64,000 bases of DNA from Garcia nutans. Its lineage: Eukaryota; Streptophyta; Magnoliopsida; Malpighiales; Euphorbiaceae. Below, in pieces: positions 48,401 to 60,165 of the stretch. A program made the translations under genes and the position numbers. Each line of letters begins with the position of its first letter. Position 1 is the first letter of the stretch. The notes under the pieces were generated by a model that was not told the DNA's origin, did not search any database, and was given only the letters and a program-made list of their open reading frames with translations. The DNA lies in contig CANTUV010000024.1 of the NCBI GenBank assembly GCA_947685225.1, forward strand, positions 22,772,001 through 22,836,000, written 5' to 3'.

Positions 48401-51400
48401 CCATGACCAGTTACATATGAAATTATGACCAAAAAGGGATCACAATTTTAAAAACTAAGCAAATAATCTTGGATTTGCTATTACTTGTATGTGCATGTTC
48501 ACACACATTACTTGTTACTACAGCGTAATAAGAAACATGAAAGTATAACAGCAGAAGTAACAAGAGAGGATGAGGTGACATACATTAAATTCAGAGCTAG
48601 ATTTTCGCACAAGTGTCTCTATGTAGCTTCCCAATCCTGCAGCTGATAAAAGCAATTTTATAAGCATTCTTCTTATGCTTTTAGTATTTTATTGATATAG
48701 CGTGCATAAAAATAACGGAGCCACCAAATTTTCCAATATTATCTGAACCGTAAGAAATGATACTTGAGAAAAAATACAAATATGGAAAATATTAAACACC
48801 AACATGTTTCAATAGAACCAGCAGTTGTCACTGTGACTTTATGGCCATTTGAAACAATCTCTGCTTGCAATACTTGTCCAACATCTAAGGGTTCAGGAGC
48901 ATAAATTGATTTGCTGGCACCTGTCGAATAAGAAAATAACATGAGATAGAGCTAGATAAAGATGAAAAATCAAAAGGCTTGGGAAAATAAAAATTCAGTT
49001 TTGCCTTTTGTGGAATTCAATGAGTCGAATACTGCAAAAGAAATTTATAATAGAGTAACAAATGACACTTGTTTAGTTAGAGAGTATGCTCTGCATGTCA
49101 TCATTAGAGTATGATATAGGATTTGGATTTGCAGTCCTCAAATCTATCTCATTTATCTACTAGATTATGCAAGCATATAAGACCATCCCAGTACCAAGAT
49201 GCAAAATAAATCCTAGCCCCACTAAAATCTTATAGAAGTATTTCTCAAAACTGTAATGGTTCTTGATCCCTACATTTTCTTAAATACATGTCATTTTGTT
49301 TGTGTGTGTGTGTGTGTGAGCAAGAGCGTTGGTGGAGGTGGGGCTGGCTATCATTTAAAACTGAAATTTCTAGGCTAATTACTAAAAGGCAATCCTTTGT
49401 TAGAGAAATGAGTTCTGCAGGATCTTACAACAAATCATAAGCAATATTAGCATTTGTTGGATTAAATGCATGCCTCTTTCAAGTGAAAGCATTCATAGTT
49501 CTATCACAATTTGGCTTCTACTTGTTACTTCCTTTATAATTTTCTTTAGTTCCAATAATTTTACCAATAACATATATTTGAAAATCAATCGTTAAAAAAT
49601 TGACACCTATTTGACACCTATGATTTGTGTAGAAACTCCATAGGCCTTGAGAGTCGCCATACAAATCGAGTTGAATCCTTATGTTACATAAAACCAGTTG
49701 GTTTCTATATAGCCTACTCTTTTAACAAATAGGTTTAGACTCTTTGCTAGCCCCAAACTCAAGGTCTTCAAATGCTAGCCCAAGATCATTCGGCCATTAG
49801 CCCATCTTCTACTCTGATACCATCTTATACAAAACCAATTGTTTTATGTTAAAGCCAATCTACTCATTTTTGTGTAACTATATTCTTTTTTTTTATGTGA
49901 GATTATAATCTCCAATGTTTTGCATTTTTAGTAATCTATAGCAAACCAGTTCATGTGACCATTTTATGCTCAAAAAATTGTCAAGCAAGTTTGTATACAA
50001 CTAAAACAACATGAAGCATATGAGATCTAGGAAGGTATAAAGGTCTCAACATTGCAGATATCCTAAAATTTTGAACATAGCTTGGAATGATTATTGAATT
50101 TCATCACCAGCAAAAACATCTACAATTTGAGTATGATAGCCTGAACTTAATCTGAATAATACTCATTCTATAATGAAGCTTCGAACAGGCAACAGACTGA
50201 CCATTAAGTTTTTGCCACGAAAGCATTCTACTCCTAGAAGGCATGCTCATGAATCAATAAAGAAGTAAGAAGACAAGAACATTAGAAGTGCTTTTTCTGA
50301 GCATGCAGCCCCAGACCAGATGGGACAAAGGAAAAAGCATCCATATTGACAACTCCAGCTAATTTAAGATTAAGGATTACTTGCGTTGAGAAGAGTTCAA
50401 TTAGAGGCTGTTCTTATGCTAAGCGAGTCATCATATTTTGTGGCCAAGATCTATCAATTTTGAGCAGAAGAAAAACAAATGTCAAAAAGCTATTTGAAAG
50501 AATACCTGAAATAACATCTTTTTGGCCGCCTTCAGATGATATGTGATACCACTTAATAGAACACTTTGAAAGTGGGGGTGGAGAAGCATCTGATTTAGGA
50601 TAGAGCTGCAGACATGAACCTAGAGTTTCAGAACCATCTATGGCAAACGGAGAGGATCTGTTCTCCTCAGCTCTCTTGCTCATTGCCAGCTGGAAAGATA
50701 AGGGCATATGCACGACAAGTATCAATAATCTTGCATCTTAATTATTACATAATGGTTGATTAACAGAACATACTCATCAAACATCAGGTAATGGCCACAG
50801 GTAACAATATGAAAAATATACAAAGCAAAAAATGAAAAGTAAAATCAAGTCACCATGTCTACAGTGAAATGTGCTCTGAACTATTAGGAAGGCTCATCTG
50901 CGCAACATCCAGGCATTAATTACACTGAACATGCCTCAGAAGTGTTGCAAACTTGCAAACATCATTATCTATTGATTGATTTCCACGTAATAAAACAAAG
51001 ATGAAAGCAGTTTCAAATATTTTCTTAATTTTTATCATTTAGTGTTTTGGAATACTTCATATCATGAAGCAAGGGCCCAACCATTATTATAGCTGAACTA
51101 ATTTTCTATTAAGTTATTTGTCATTATTTGCACTCTACCAACTTGATAAGTGCAAACGCATCAAGATCCAAAACAGATCATTGATATCCAGCCAACTCCA
51201 ATCCAAATTTCCGTGCTAATCTTGGTTCATCAATCACAAATCATAGAATATAATATCAAAGAAACATTCACCATTGCAGTGAGACTGAGGAAAAGTAAAA
51301 TAAAAAGAAAGTTCACGAAATTTAAAAGATCTCTAAGAAATTAAAATGGAAGGTAGTCTTATACAATAATTGCAGAATATTAGCTTAATTCTAGCCTTCT

Positions 51401-54400
51401 AAAAGATAGTTATTGAAAGAGAAGGTACATCATGCCAATTGAGCAACAAACCTGAATAAATGAGAAGGAATAAGCATATAGACAAAATGCTTAGCTAACC
51501 TCTTTCTGAAGTTTAACTGAAAATAAATATTTCTCCCGGATCTGATTTCTTAGGGCACGAAGTTCATGCTCCATGTCTATCACCTACAAACATTGCAATT
51601 TGCATATAATTAAAGAAATTTACCAATAAGGAGAGAGAAATCATCATATCATCAGAACTAGATACTCTGAGGTTTGAACATGCACTAGCATAGCAAAATA
51701 AGCTCGTGACCCCCACAAAAAAATGAAAAAATAAATTCAGGAAATATCCAACCAAATGGAGGGAATCAAGAAGCATTAGACAATAAAAAAAATTGCCCAG
51801 AACAACTTTTGTTTTTCAGAGACCAGAAGCAAAATCAATAAAAGGAAAATATAAATCCTTCTACATAAATTTAACAAAGTTAAAACTACACATGGATGAC
51901 TATATGAAAATTTATCAGGTAATAATTCATTCAAAAGAAATTTTTCCTTTCATATCCTTCAATCCCTTTACAACCTAAATGAGTAACATTATGCAAAGTT
52001 GTGCATTCTACTCGGTCCAATGAAACTGCAAGCCTCTCTGATATGGATATCAAAGTGTCTGCTCAACAGGATTATAAATCAGAACCACAAATAACCCATC
52101 CACAACTCCAAATCTTGGAAAACAATATTAATGTACCTTGCTTGGCTGATGCAATAATTTAATTCTTCTAGCTTCTTGAACTTCCTCAATTAGTTCCTTG
52201 ACATCCTGCAATAGCATCAAGTCCATTGATTACATATTTGATAGGCATCAGATACTGCTACATGAGTAAGACACAAGACAGTGGAATAAAATAATAAATA
52301 AATCAAAAATAATAAAACAAAAACACAGATTGAAGCTTTCTGCTTCCAAAGTAAAGGATTACAATACTCTGATAAGAAATTAATAAGATCCTTTTCTTTG
52401 GAACCCTTCATTTATGCATCTTTGGAACTCTGTGATATATCTAATTAGTATCAGCAAATTAAAAAAAAAAGACATTATTAAAGTTGATGAATTTTACTTG
52501 GCAATGACTAACTCATGTCCAAAAGCCAAAAGTAATCGATTACATGAACTTAAACAAACCCACAGTTTCATACATTTATTTCCACCTCTCTACTTTAACC
52601 TCAAATTTCAGAAACCATATCTGCAAGAGTTTGAAATTTTCTTTCCCTTTCTTGAAATCAGTCTTGACTTTCCTGTCCTTTCTCGAATGAGTAGCGTTTT
52701 GTGTAATATATAGTTCAGTGAAATACAGAAAAAAAATTACATTTCCTTCATTGTTAAAATTTATTACTAATCAACAGGATATCAGATGCTGTTATCTTAT
52801 AAAAGTTGTATTCCGCCAAGTATTATGGTGAATCAGGTGAGGTACATTATAGGAAATGATACATGCATTAATATAAATGAATACTATTCAATTTTAGCAG
52901 TAAAACATGAGAAGTAAAGTTGTCTAATCAATGACAACAGAAAGATTAACAGAACTCACAGGAGCCTGGTTTTTGGAATTCTGAGCATTCCTTTCTTCTT
53001 CCTCTAAAGCCTCTCCAAACCTCTGCACAACAGCCCTAGCACTTTCAATTTCAGCACAAGCAAAAGACTTTTCTTGGCTGACCAACTTTTTAGCATCTTC
53101 AGAAGCCTGCAGAAAAAAATTACACACTTAATTTTTCCAAGAAGAAATAAGATAGAAAAGGAATGTTACATGGGAAACACATAAAAATGCAACCTTTTTT
53201 GATGGGTGCAAATTAGAGTGAGACGGTCAGATGGTGATAATTATGAAAGAAATTGTGCAAGGCATTATTCAGTAGTTACCAAAAGCAATAATAATTAGTT
53301 GGGGAAAATAAATTTTTTTTTACTAAACAGACGAACCACATTATAGACCAAATATAAATTTCTTTTCTATATTATTAGAGCAATTAACCCAAAAGATTTG
53401 TTATATAATGTAACATCAAAGACCAATGCATAATTCCATAAACATTTGTAAAAAATTGAACTGAAATTATGAAGGAACAACATACTATATCTAACAGAGA
53501 AGGAGTTCTTTTACTGAAGTTTCTTTTGTTCTATCTTTTTTTTTTTGTAAAGCAATTGAAGTTTCTTTTGTTCTATCTTTTTTTTTTTTGTAAAGCAATT
53601 TACAGCCTCATTAACTGACCTGCTTAAGAAAGTTCACCAGCTTTTTCACTTCAAACTTCTCTTGAATTAATTCTCCTTCTTTCTGAGTTAATTTAACTGC
53701 TAGTGCCTCCACCTGTGTAAAATTTTGTTTGACAATTATCAACATTCCAAATACAGAAAAGTGAACTATAAATACATTCATTATTCTATATGTTTTATTA
53801 CGAACTCCAGTTAAATAAATTCTGCTGATCGCCTAACTTCATGCATTTATACACAAACAATAACAAAGTACGTGCAATTAATAACATGAAAGTGAAAAGG
53901 TCAAACAGATTTTACCATTTGCAACCATGAAGGTGATCCTCAGTCTCAACTACTTTTTTTTTCTTGTTTTTATAAAGAAATGCTTGTCTAAATCCATCAA
54001 CCAAACAAAGAAATGGGAAAGCTCCTATAAATGATGTACATGGGATCTAACTTGATTCAACGGAAGAATGGTTATCAATAAACTATGAACTCTACATTGA
54101 TGTCCCAAGAGAAAATTAAAATCCCAGCATCTACAGAAATAGGGATCACACAAATAATGTATCTCCTACAGTCTGCCAACTTGAAATCGTGAGCCTCAAA
54201 CATTCTCTATTTCCCATTTCTTCAAAATAAAATAGGGCCTCTCCTTCAAAAAATCAATTTGGCCTTATACCATCATGAAAACTTCTGATATTTCTAAGTG
54301 AATGATGCAGAAAGTAAAGCAAATCCTGCAACATGTACGAATATGCTTAAGATTCCTCTTTCACCAGTACAATGTAGAATCGACTTAAAAATGAGAGAAA

Positions 54401-56023
54401 TTTGATCACTCTATTTCACATGGACACCTTGCTAAAGGCTAGGCTACTGCAGTGGCATGTCACTGTTGTGAGATTCGGCAGTAATAGATGACCCAGAACC
54501 TAGATTTACCAACCTAGTTGGATTCAACCGTTACTCCAGACACAACAATCTAAATTTAAATGTTAGTCATCTTAAAGAAAAATTTCTATGTATGAAATAA
54601 CACGGGTCAATATGGCAACATATTTGTTTTAAGTGTTAAAGAACCACTCAATGTAAAAGCTTAAATATGTAGTTGAGGGTCCAACAATGGGTTCTATATG
54701 TCTAGCACGCCCTCCCATGTGAAAGCCCAGCAGACATGTAGCATATACAAGGAGAAATTTTTAATTAAAAATATTGAGGCACCCAAGATTTGAACTCTTA
54801 TATCATTTTGTAATGCTCAAATATCATGTCAAACAACCAGCCAAATTAAAATTTCAAACCAGTAAGGTGAGAGTCCAAGGATAAAGTTTTTTATATCTCT
54901 AATAGTAAGCACATAAATAGGAAGTCCATAATGATCAATGAAACACAATTTCTTCTCTCAGTTTAGACTTTAAAAGAATCATGCTTGGCATAATAATTGG
55001 GTGCCTTAGTAAAAAGGATAGTGGCATAGGGAGTGTGAATAAGGTGAACTATGCATATTATGGCTATATATTGGGCCATACTGTGGATGATGCTTATTGA
55101 CAAATCACAAGGAGGAATAAATCAGGATAAGGTTTATCCTCCCAAGTAACAGAATTTGGCATCATTTGCAACATGAATACACCATTTCAAAGAGGAGGAA
55201 GATACCCATTAATGCTGTTTAATAAAACTGTTATAGGAACTAGTAAATGAGGAAAAGACAACGTATAGAAAGTAAGGGGGGAAAGAAAAGCTAACCATAG
55301 ATATAGCTTTCTCTACATCCTCCTTGTTTCGCCCTGCCATACGTCCTCTTAAAGATTCCAATGCATCTCTAAGCTTCTTTAAAAGAACATGTCCCTCCAA
55401 AGAAGCCACCTCTCTAAGCTTTGCCTGAATAACAAGAAAGAAAAGAACCATTTAGCCATTCATCCACATCAGAAGATCATTCAATTTCAACAACATGGAA
55501 ATAATAGTCTAAACAGACAAAATAAATTAGAGGAAGAAGATAATTGCCTCTCATTAAGCTAAGAAAAAACATGATATAGACTTCAATGGCAAAATTAAAA
55601 CTGTGTACTAACCCTGACCCTGAATTGTAGGGAGAAAACCATGTTGAGCATTGGAATGACACTTTTGTGGATCCAATAAAACAAACAAATAATTAAATTA
55701 TAGAATCTAGAAAGCAAAAAAGTGAAAAGTTTGAGAACCTCCTCGGCCAACTTAGCAGCAGATGCCAAGTTCTTGTCAAATTTACTAGCAAGGTCACGAA
55801 CTGAAAGGCGCTTGTGCTGATCCGACAGTTGCATAGTCTCTTGCTCAACAACCTCCTTCAAGGATGGAACTTTGTTGTCCTCTTTTGGCTCTTCCAAAAT
55901 CTGATTGTCAGGTCCTAATTTATAACTTGGAAATTGATTACAAGGGAAGCTCACATCAACTGAAACTGGAAGAATTACTTCCATCTGCATCTTTTCTTCT
56001 ATTTCAGGACTTATCTTTGTCAT
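42456..56023 (-). CDS. SCAB1: Stomatal closure-related actin-binding protein (SCAB1 orthologue)
   Basis: Twelve coding exons join in frame on the minus strand: 56023-55739, 55424-55296, 53712-53620, 53106-52960, 52205-52137, 51583-51500, 50689-50506, 48920-48804, 48642-48584, 46580-46446, 42730-42581, 42488-42456. They total 1,485 bases, or 494 residues plus TAG. All introns are GT-AG. The protein matches Arabidopsis SCAB1 (about 496 residues) throughout: an N-terminal segment with VSADV/VSVDV- and GPDNQI-EEPK-like sequence, a basic helical actin-binding part with KRLSVRDLASKF (about 72-95), long coiled coils (about 60-275), then Ig-like (about 300-390) and PH-like (about 390-490) domains. 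Family knowledge: SCAB1 dimerises through the coiled coil, binds, bundles and stabilises actin filaments and tunes stomatal closure. Residue boundaries are estimates. No frameshift or premature stop was found, so the gene looks functional. The start is the first ATG of exon 2, after a 5' non-coding exon. Confidence 0.95.
42581..42730 (-). CDS. SCAB1: SCAB1 coding exon 11 (residues 435-484)
   Basis: It encodes LCGVRDDSNSAAKALFWQPR, KGLSFVLTFESERERNAA and the C-terminal PH helix ending DCN. The acceptor GACCTATAG has a poor pyrimidine tract; the donor AAT/GTGAGT is strong. Confidence 0.92.
43713..43922 (+). pseudogene. hAT transposase N-terminus with BED finger
   Basis: A 69-codon open piece, MDLSEGNKLRKFKSPIFPLH onward. 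CNYC provides the cysteine pair of a BED finger, and the ASGR-type hydrophobic spacing before it is typical (FxxHxxADGTKK). The normal R-R-H-L is R-I-Y-L here, so zinc binding is probably lost. A frame break follows inside a 96-bp duplication. Confidence 0.7.
43876..44064. repeat. 96-bp tandem duplication in the hAT remnant
   Basis: Two copies starting ACCTTAACAAGAAACATCC at 43876 and 43972 and ending in CATATGAACCTC, with a few substitutions (AAGCAGGTATGG / AAGCGGGTATGA). Confidence 0.9.
45351..45492. repeat. 77-bp tandem duplication in the hAT dimerisation region
   Basis: Copies at 45351 and 45428 share ACAAGACAAxTTxCxAGTGT and ATTTTTAATTCTTCAGTCTC. The duplicated piece includes the FPVLSLTAKEI coding segment. 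Confidence 0.88.
46446..46580 (-). CDS. SCAB1: SCAB1 coding exon 10 (residues 390-434)
   Basis: It encodes VVISQMNGQDYPSHSTHVFN then VGKMRIKLCRG, the start of the PH-like domain. The donor CAG/GTATCT opens the 3.7-kb intron that holds the hAT element. Confidence 0.93.
46581..48583 (-). other. SCAB1 intron 46581-48583
   Basis: About 2.0 kb without recognised elements. An 86-codon open frame on the plus strand (47593-47853) has no recognisable domain and no support as a gene. Confidence 0.7.
48584..48642 (-). CDS. SCAB1: SCAB1 coding exon 9 (residues 370-389)
   Basis: A 59-base exon giving AGLGSYIETLVRKSSSEFN. The acceptor TTTATCAG is chosen over a second AG five bases downstream on the basis of frame. 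Donor AAT/GTATGT. Confidence 0.88.
48804..48920 (-). CDS. SCAB1: SCAB1 coding exon 8 (residues 331-370)
   Basis: It encodes ASKSIYAPEPLDVGQVLQAE and VTTAGSIET, part of the Ig-like domain. The 3' end is placed at CAT/GTTGGT because only that choice restores SIETSAGLGSY; an alternative donor GTTCTA lies 15 bases upstream. Confidence 0.85.
48921..50505 (-). other. SCAB1 intron 48921-50505 with a TG microsatellite
   Basis: About 1.6 kb. A (TG)9 tract lies at 49301-49318 on the plus strand. No coding remnant was found. Confidence 0.75.
50506..50689 (-). CDS. SCAB1: SCAB1 coding exon 7 (residues 270-331)
   Basis: It encodes LAMSKRAEENRSS, a poorly conserved linker, then SIKWYHISSEGGQKDVIS, where the Ig-like domain begins. 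It ends in phase 1 (first base of Gly331). Acceptor TATCTTTCCAG, donor CAG/GTATTC. Confidence 0.93.
51500..51583 (-). CDS. SCAB1: SCAB1 coding exon 6 (residues 242-269)
   Basis: It encodes VIDMEHELRALRNQIREKYL and ends KLQKE, the end of the coiled coil. Acceptor ATGTTTGTAG, donor GAG/GTTAGC. Confidence 0.93.
52137..52205 (-). CDS. SCAB1: SCAB1 coding exon 5 (residues 219-241)
   Basis: It encodes DVKELIEEVQEARRIKLLHQ and PSK, a hallmark segment of the family. Acceptor GCTATTGCAG, donor AAG/GTACAT. It is only 69 bp, which automated gene calling could miss. Confidence 0.93.
52960..53106 (-). CDS. SCAB1: SCAB1 coding exon 4 (residues 170-218)
   Basis: It encodes ASEDAKKLVSQEKSFACAEI and a heptad-rich ESARAVVQRFGEALEEEERN. 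The donor CCT/GTGAGT is strong. Confidence 0.93.
53516..53600. repeat. 42/43-bp tandem duplication near a SCAB1 donor site
   Basis: Two units of GAAGTTTCTTTTGTTCTATC plus T-tract plus GTAAAGCAATT at 53516-53557 and 53558-53600. On the SCAB1 strand they begin 20 bases after the donor at 53619 and supply two A-tracts. Confidence 0.92.
53620..53712 (-). CDS. SCAB1: SCAB1 coding exon 3 (residues 139-169)
   Basis: It encodes VEALAVKLTQKEGELIQEKF and ends NFLKQ, part of the coiled coil. The acceptor is TTTTACACAG and the donor CAG/GTCAGT. A 42/43-bp tandem duplication lies just inside the following intron. Confidence 0.93.
53713..55295 (-). other. SCAB1 intron 53713-55295
   Basis: About 1.58 kb of non-coding sequence. 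No transposon signature or open frame of note was seen. Confidence 0.7.
55296..55424 (-). CDS. SCAB1: SCAB1 coding exon 2 (residues 96-138)
   Basis: It encodes AKLREVASLEGHVLLKKLRD through VEKAISM, the start of the coiled coil. The acceptor is TTGTTATTCAG and the donor ATG/GTTAGC; phase 0 at both ends. Confidence 0.93.
55739..56023 (-). CDS. SCAB1: SCAB1 coding exon 1 (residues 1-95)
   Basis: It starts MTKISPEIEEK; the exon itself probably begins at 56041 after the acceptor TTATGTTAAACAG. It contains GPDNQILEEPKEDNKVPS and KRLSVRDLASKFDKNLA. The donor GAG/GTTCTC is weak, but the join to AKLREVASLEGH restores the family sequence exactly. Confidence 0.93.
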
Positions 56024-57159
56024 TGATTCAGGTTAAATTCACTGTTTAACATAAACCAAACAAAAGGACAACTTTAAACATCAGACCTTACGTGAAATAA
56101 TGAAAATGCAAAAATTAAATGTTCATTGAAATTTCATATCCAATCAATTCATATTGTAAGCCACCAGGGATTTGCACAAATAAAAACATTAAAAAGAAAA
56201 AAAAAATTAAGCATGTTAAATGTGCACATATTGTAACAAGGCAGCCAAAGATTGTAAAAAACTCTTGATCACCCATTCTTACTCATACCCAAGTGAAGAA
56301 AAAATAAATCAAGAAGGTCTAATTTCGATATGCAGTAGAAGAAAAGCAATGTGAATCGAAGACAACGAAGTAAAAGCCTTCTATGTATTAATTTCCCAAG
56401 TAATGAATCCTTGTAACAAATTGCGATCAGCAAACACCAAATGTCTATAAAATAAGAAACTTCGAACCACATTTTTAACTTCAGTCACAGAATAAAATTT
56501 TCCACCACTCTGCAATAACTTGTGATCTAAATTCTAAAGTTAACAGTACAAAATTTGCCAAGCTACACTGATAATTTAAAAAAAAAACTAAAAAAGAAAA
56601 GAAAGGAAAGGGGAAACCTTCAACGTTCTAACCGGTATATATTGAAATTAATAAAGAATTTAAAAACTGTGTTCGAGGAAATAATCAAGAGAGAAAAGAG
56701 ATACAAATGCTATCCAGTAAAAACTTGAAAAAGTAATAAACAAATTAAAAATCAAAATAATTAGATGATCTAATTATAGTAAATCCACTCTTACAAGGAG
56801 AGTTACAATCCAGATTGTAAGTTAAACAATTTCCAAGTTCTGAACTACATTCCAATAGTACCAACCCATTTTACCAAATCTTGCCACACATCAAATTCTT
56901 CATCAATCTACACAATTTTTTTACCAGAAAGACAGTCAGCAGAAACCCATCCCAGAAATGTTAATTCGAATAGAACTTGTAAAAAGCCCAAAAGCAAAAA
57001 GAGCCCACTTTCTTACAATGATAATAAAACCAAAAGAAATTAGCAGAAAAGCATAAAAGAGAAACAGAAAAGAAAACATTAATAATAAAACAAAACAGTG
57101 AAAACACAGATGAAGAAATTAAAGAAAATGCAGCTAAAAAGCAGGAAACAAACACTTAC

Positions 57160-57357
57160 ATAAATGAACACTATTGAATGAGTAACAAAAGCACAAAAGA
57201 AAATGCTAGCAGAAGCAGTACATGAAGAAAGATTATTCCTCTGCAAGATGAAAGAGAGAGAGAGAGAGAGAATGTGGATTGAGGAAGAGGAGGAAGGGAG
57301 AAGAAGAATCTAAAGAATGGTTTTTTGTGGGGGGTGGAGTTCTGCTTTATCAAAAGG
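57160..57357 (-). other. SCAB1: SCAB1 5' non-coding exon
   Basis: The start is estimated 30 bases below the TATA box. The exon is pyrimidine-rich with a CT microsatellite (57252-57270) and ends at a near-consensus donor TTTAT/GTAAGT (57159). The leader intron 57159-56042 (about 1.12 kb) ends TTATGTTAAACAG, leaving 18 bases of leader before the start codon. It contains one upstream ORF. Confidence 0.65.
57206..57223 (-). CDS. Upstream ORF in the SCAB1 leader
   Basis: ATG TAC TGC TTC TGC TAG, a five-codon ORF (MYCFC) in the predicted 5' non-coding exon. It could lower translation of the main frame. Its existence depends on the predicted transcript start. Confidence 0.4.
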   Translation of the reverse strand: MYCFC

Positions 57358-57386
57358 AAGACAGAGAGAAAGAGAGAAGAAAAAGG

Positions 57387-57393
57387 CTATATA
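57387..57393 (-). promoter_or_regulatory. SCAB1: SCAB1 TATA box
   Basis: CATATATAGCC on the minus strand, followed by a CT-rich leader (Y patch) typical of plant core promoters. Position relative to the CT microsatellite and leader donor fits a start near 57357. Confidence 0.55.
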
Positions 57394-57394
57394 T

Positions 57395-59605
57395 GATGCT
57401 GGTGCCAACAGCGCTCTTTTTCTTTCTTAGTTTCATTAGTTTATGTCTCCTCTCTCTAAACAAGTTGAATGTTTTTTTTATCGCAATTGTTTTAGTAATG
57501 GTTGTTCCTACTAATCGCACCAGCAACAACACCACCACCATCATTGTAATTTCTGTTAAAAAGAAGTGCATCTCTGGTCAAATAGTGAAAAGGGAAGCCT
57601 CTCTGCTACTTTCTCTTTCTCTTTCCATGCCATGGTCCCGCTTCTTATTATTGGTCCCTCCTTTGGGTTCTTCTGTGGCACAGGGTTTTGCTGGCTGCTT
57701 TGGCTTTGCTCGGTAAACGCCTTTTTATGATTTTATTTACGCAATTGCCACTACTTTTGTTTTCTTTTTTATTTTTTTAAAAACCAAAGTTGGGTACGAT
57801 TCGGTAACCGGAACCCTTAAAACCCGAACTTGAAAGTTACGTAACGATGTAAGAGGAATTTACGCCTGTTACGGCGTTTAATTGGCTACCTTTCGTTTTC
57901 ATGGAGCTTTAATTTTTCTTACATTTCTATGCTTTTGCCTTTTTTTTTACGGTATTATCACGGTGATTTTCTTTTTTTTCTATTTTATTTTTTTATTTTT
58001 TATATTAATATTAATATTTTTAAACTTTATTTTTTATATACATAATATATAAAATTTATTTAAAAATATATTAATATTTTCATATATTTTTTTTTTATAT
58101 TAATTATGTGAGTATTATTTATAATCAAAATTAATTTTTTTCTTTATAAAAATTAATATATTTTATACTTTGAAAATATAGTTTAAAATATTAATTTTTA
58201 TCATTTTATTATAATATATTTAATTAATAGTAAAGTTTGAAAAAATATATATATAAAAATTGAATTAAAATATTATTTATAGTGAGAAATGAAGTTTTTT
58301 TAAAAAAATTATTTTACGGAAGAGTGATGCAGTTTTAAAATTTTAATTTTTTTCTAAAAGTATACATATTTTTTATAACATTATTAAAAAAAAGTTTATT
58401 TTTATGAATAATTTTATAAAAGCCCCTATATGTAATGTATCTCATATTCTAACTTTGTAAATTTGAATCTTAATCAAATACAGAAATTTTGAATATTTGA
58501 TTTATTTAAAATTTATTTTTAAAAAATATAATATAATATACTAATAATATTTTTTGACTCAAATAATTTATTAAAATTGATAAATCACCATTTTACTAAG
58601 TAAAATAATCTCTCTGATTAGAAATAAAAGATTCAAAATAAAATACATAATTCATGCTATTTTAATATTTTTTAAAAAAAATTATGTTAAAAATAAAAAT
58701 TATGTTAAAGTTTATGCATTTTTTTATAATTAATTTTTTTTATCTACCTTAGTTGTCCACTTCAGCTACAAAAACTGACACGTCAATAATTTTACAGATT
58801 AAATTAGTTTTTTTAATAAATATAATAAAATTAAAATAAAATTCATAGTTTATGTACATTTTTAACACCTTGAAAATATTTATAATAAAATTAAAAAAAT
58901 TAAAGTTCATGGTTTTTTTTATAATTAACCCTTATTATTATCTCTATTGTTGTCATATATTATATTTAAATATTACCTTATGATAATTTTAAGAATACTG
59001 AAAGATTGAAGATATTTTAAGCTCAATAATCAAATTTATTGTAAATTTTGTGATTTTATAGTTGCATCTTATTTTTATATTTTTTATCAATTCACTTTAA
59101 TTTAAAAATTCAATGGCAATTATATTTTAAATTTAATTTTAAAAATAGTATTAATGATTTTTATGTTAATTTGAAGGGTAAAATATAAATCGATTATTAA
59201 GCTTATCATATCAAATTGCAAATTTAATATTTAAATTTGTAATAAATATTTAGTGGATTTTCCAACTTTAAAAATTCAATAAATTATTTATATCCAACCT
59301 AATGATTCAATTAGCTAAAAAATTTATAAAGTTCAAGTCATATCACCTCCAACCAAAATTTAAAAACAAAGTTGAATATATTATATAATAAGAAGAAGAG
59401 TTAGTTTGACCTTTTTGAATCAATAAAAAATTGTTCTTCAATTTTCAATAAGGGGTATAGTTGCAATTCAATTTTTAAATTCGACCGAAATTGACAAAAA
59501 AAATTATAATTAAAAAATGAAAATTAGATAAATTTAACTAGTGAATATTTTATGAATATTTATTGAGGTGAGTTTAATTATAATATTTCAAATGCCTATA
59601 AGAAG
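57395..59605. other. SCAB1 upstream region, then AT-rich intergenic DNA
   Basis: 57395-57900 is the likely proximal promoter (relatively GC-balanced). A 145-codon open frame crossing it on the plus strand (57279-57716) is not supported by any domain. 57950-59605 is extremely AT-rich, with no gene or transposon end recognised. Confidence 0.55.
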
Positions 59606-59608
59606 GCA

Positions 59609-60147
59609 TTGTTAATATGCATTTGAATCAAATGCCAACCATTTGCCACAACAATTGCAATAATAAGGGGAATGTTGCTAGAGGTTTCAGTAAAATTAAT
59701 ACTGATGCTACCCCTTCTTTTATCAAGCTCCTCTATAGAGTTCTTTGTCCGGTTATTTCTATGATTAGGCTATAACAGTATGGTAGACCTTAGTTCTGAG
59801 TACTCTCAATCCTATCGAGCTTCCTATATCCAGTAGACACTCCACTAACACAAACGTCGTACGGCCCTAACACTCCCACAATCAACGCTGACATAAAATT
59901 AGAAGTTGTCTCCCTACATCAACTATAAATAGGGAGTCACCCCCACAGGTAAAGGGATCCTCTCTTTCTTCTATTTACTCTATTCCACTCACTTTTATTC
60001 AGACCAATCGAACTCTGACTTAGGCATCGGAGCCTCCCCTAGAGAGCCCAGTCCCCCCTCTTTCTATCTTGCAGATGGGAGAGCTACAACAGCAGCATCG
60101 AACCCAAGCTACAGGAGCTAGGACCCCCAAAGCAAGCTATGTCATCA
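59609..60147 (+). repeat. LTR-like sequence of a second gypsy (Tat-like) element
   Basis: It has a TATA box in CAACTATAAATAGGGAGTCACC (about 59920). Downstream come ACTCTGACTTAGGCATCGGAGCCTCC and TTGCAGATGGG, the characteristic R-U5 arrangement of Tat-type gypsy LTRs. The end TGTCATCA is followed by a PBS-like TTGGTGCAGTGAGCATGG (60148-60165), a decayed version of ATTGGCGCCGTCTGTGGG. The LTR start is a guess. Confidence 0.5.
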
Positions 60148-60165
60148 TTGGTGCAGTGAGCATGG

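Noticed and set aside
57279..57716. 145-codon open frame on the plus strand opposite the SCAB1 promoter
   Set aside because: Low-complexity start from the GA microsatellite, no recognisable domain, and it overlaps the TATA box and leader of a well-supported gene on the other strand.
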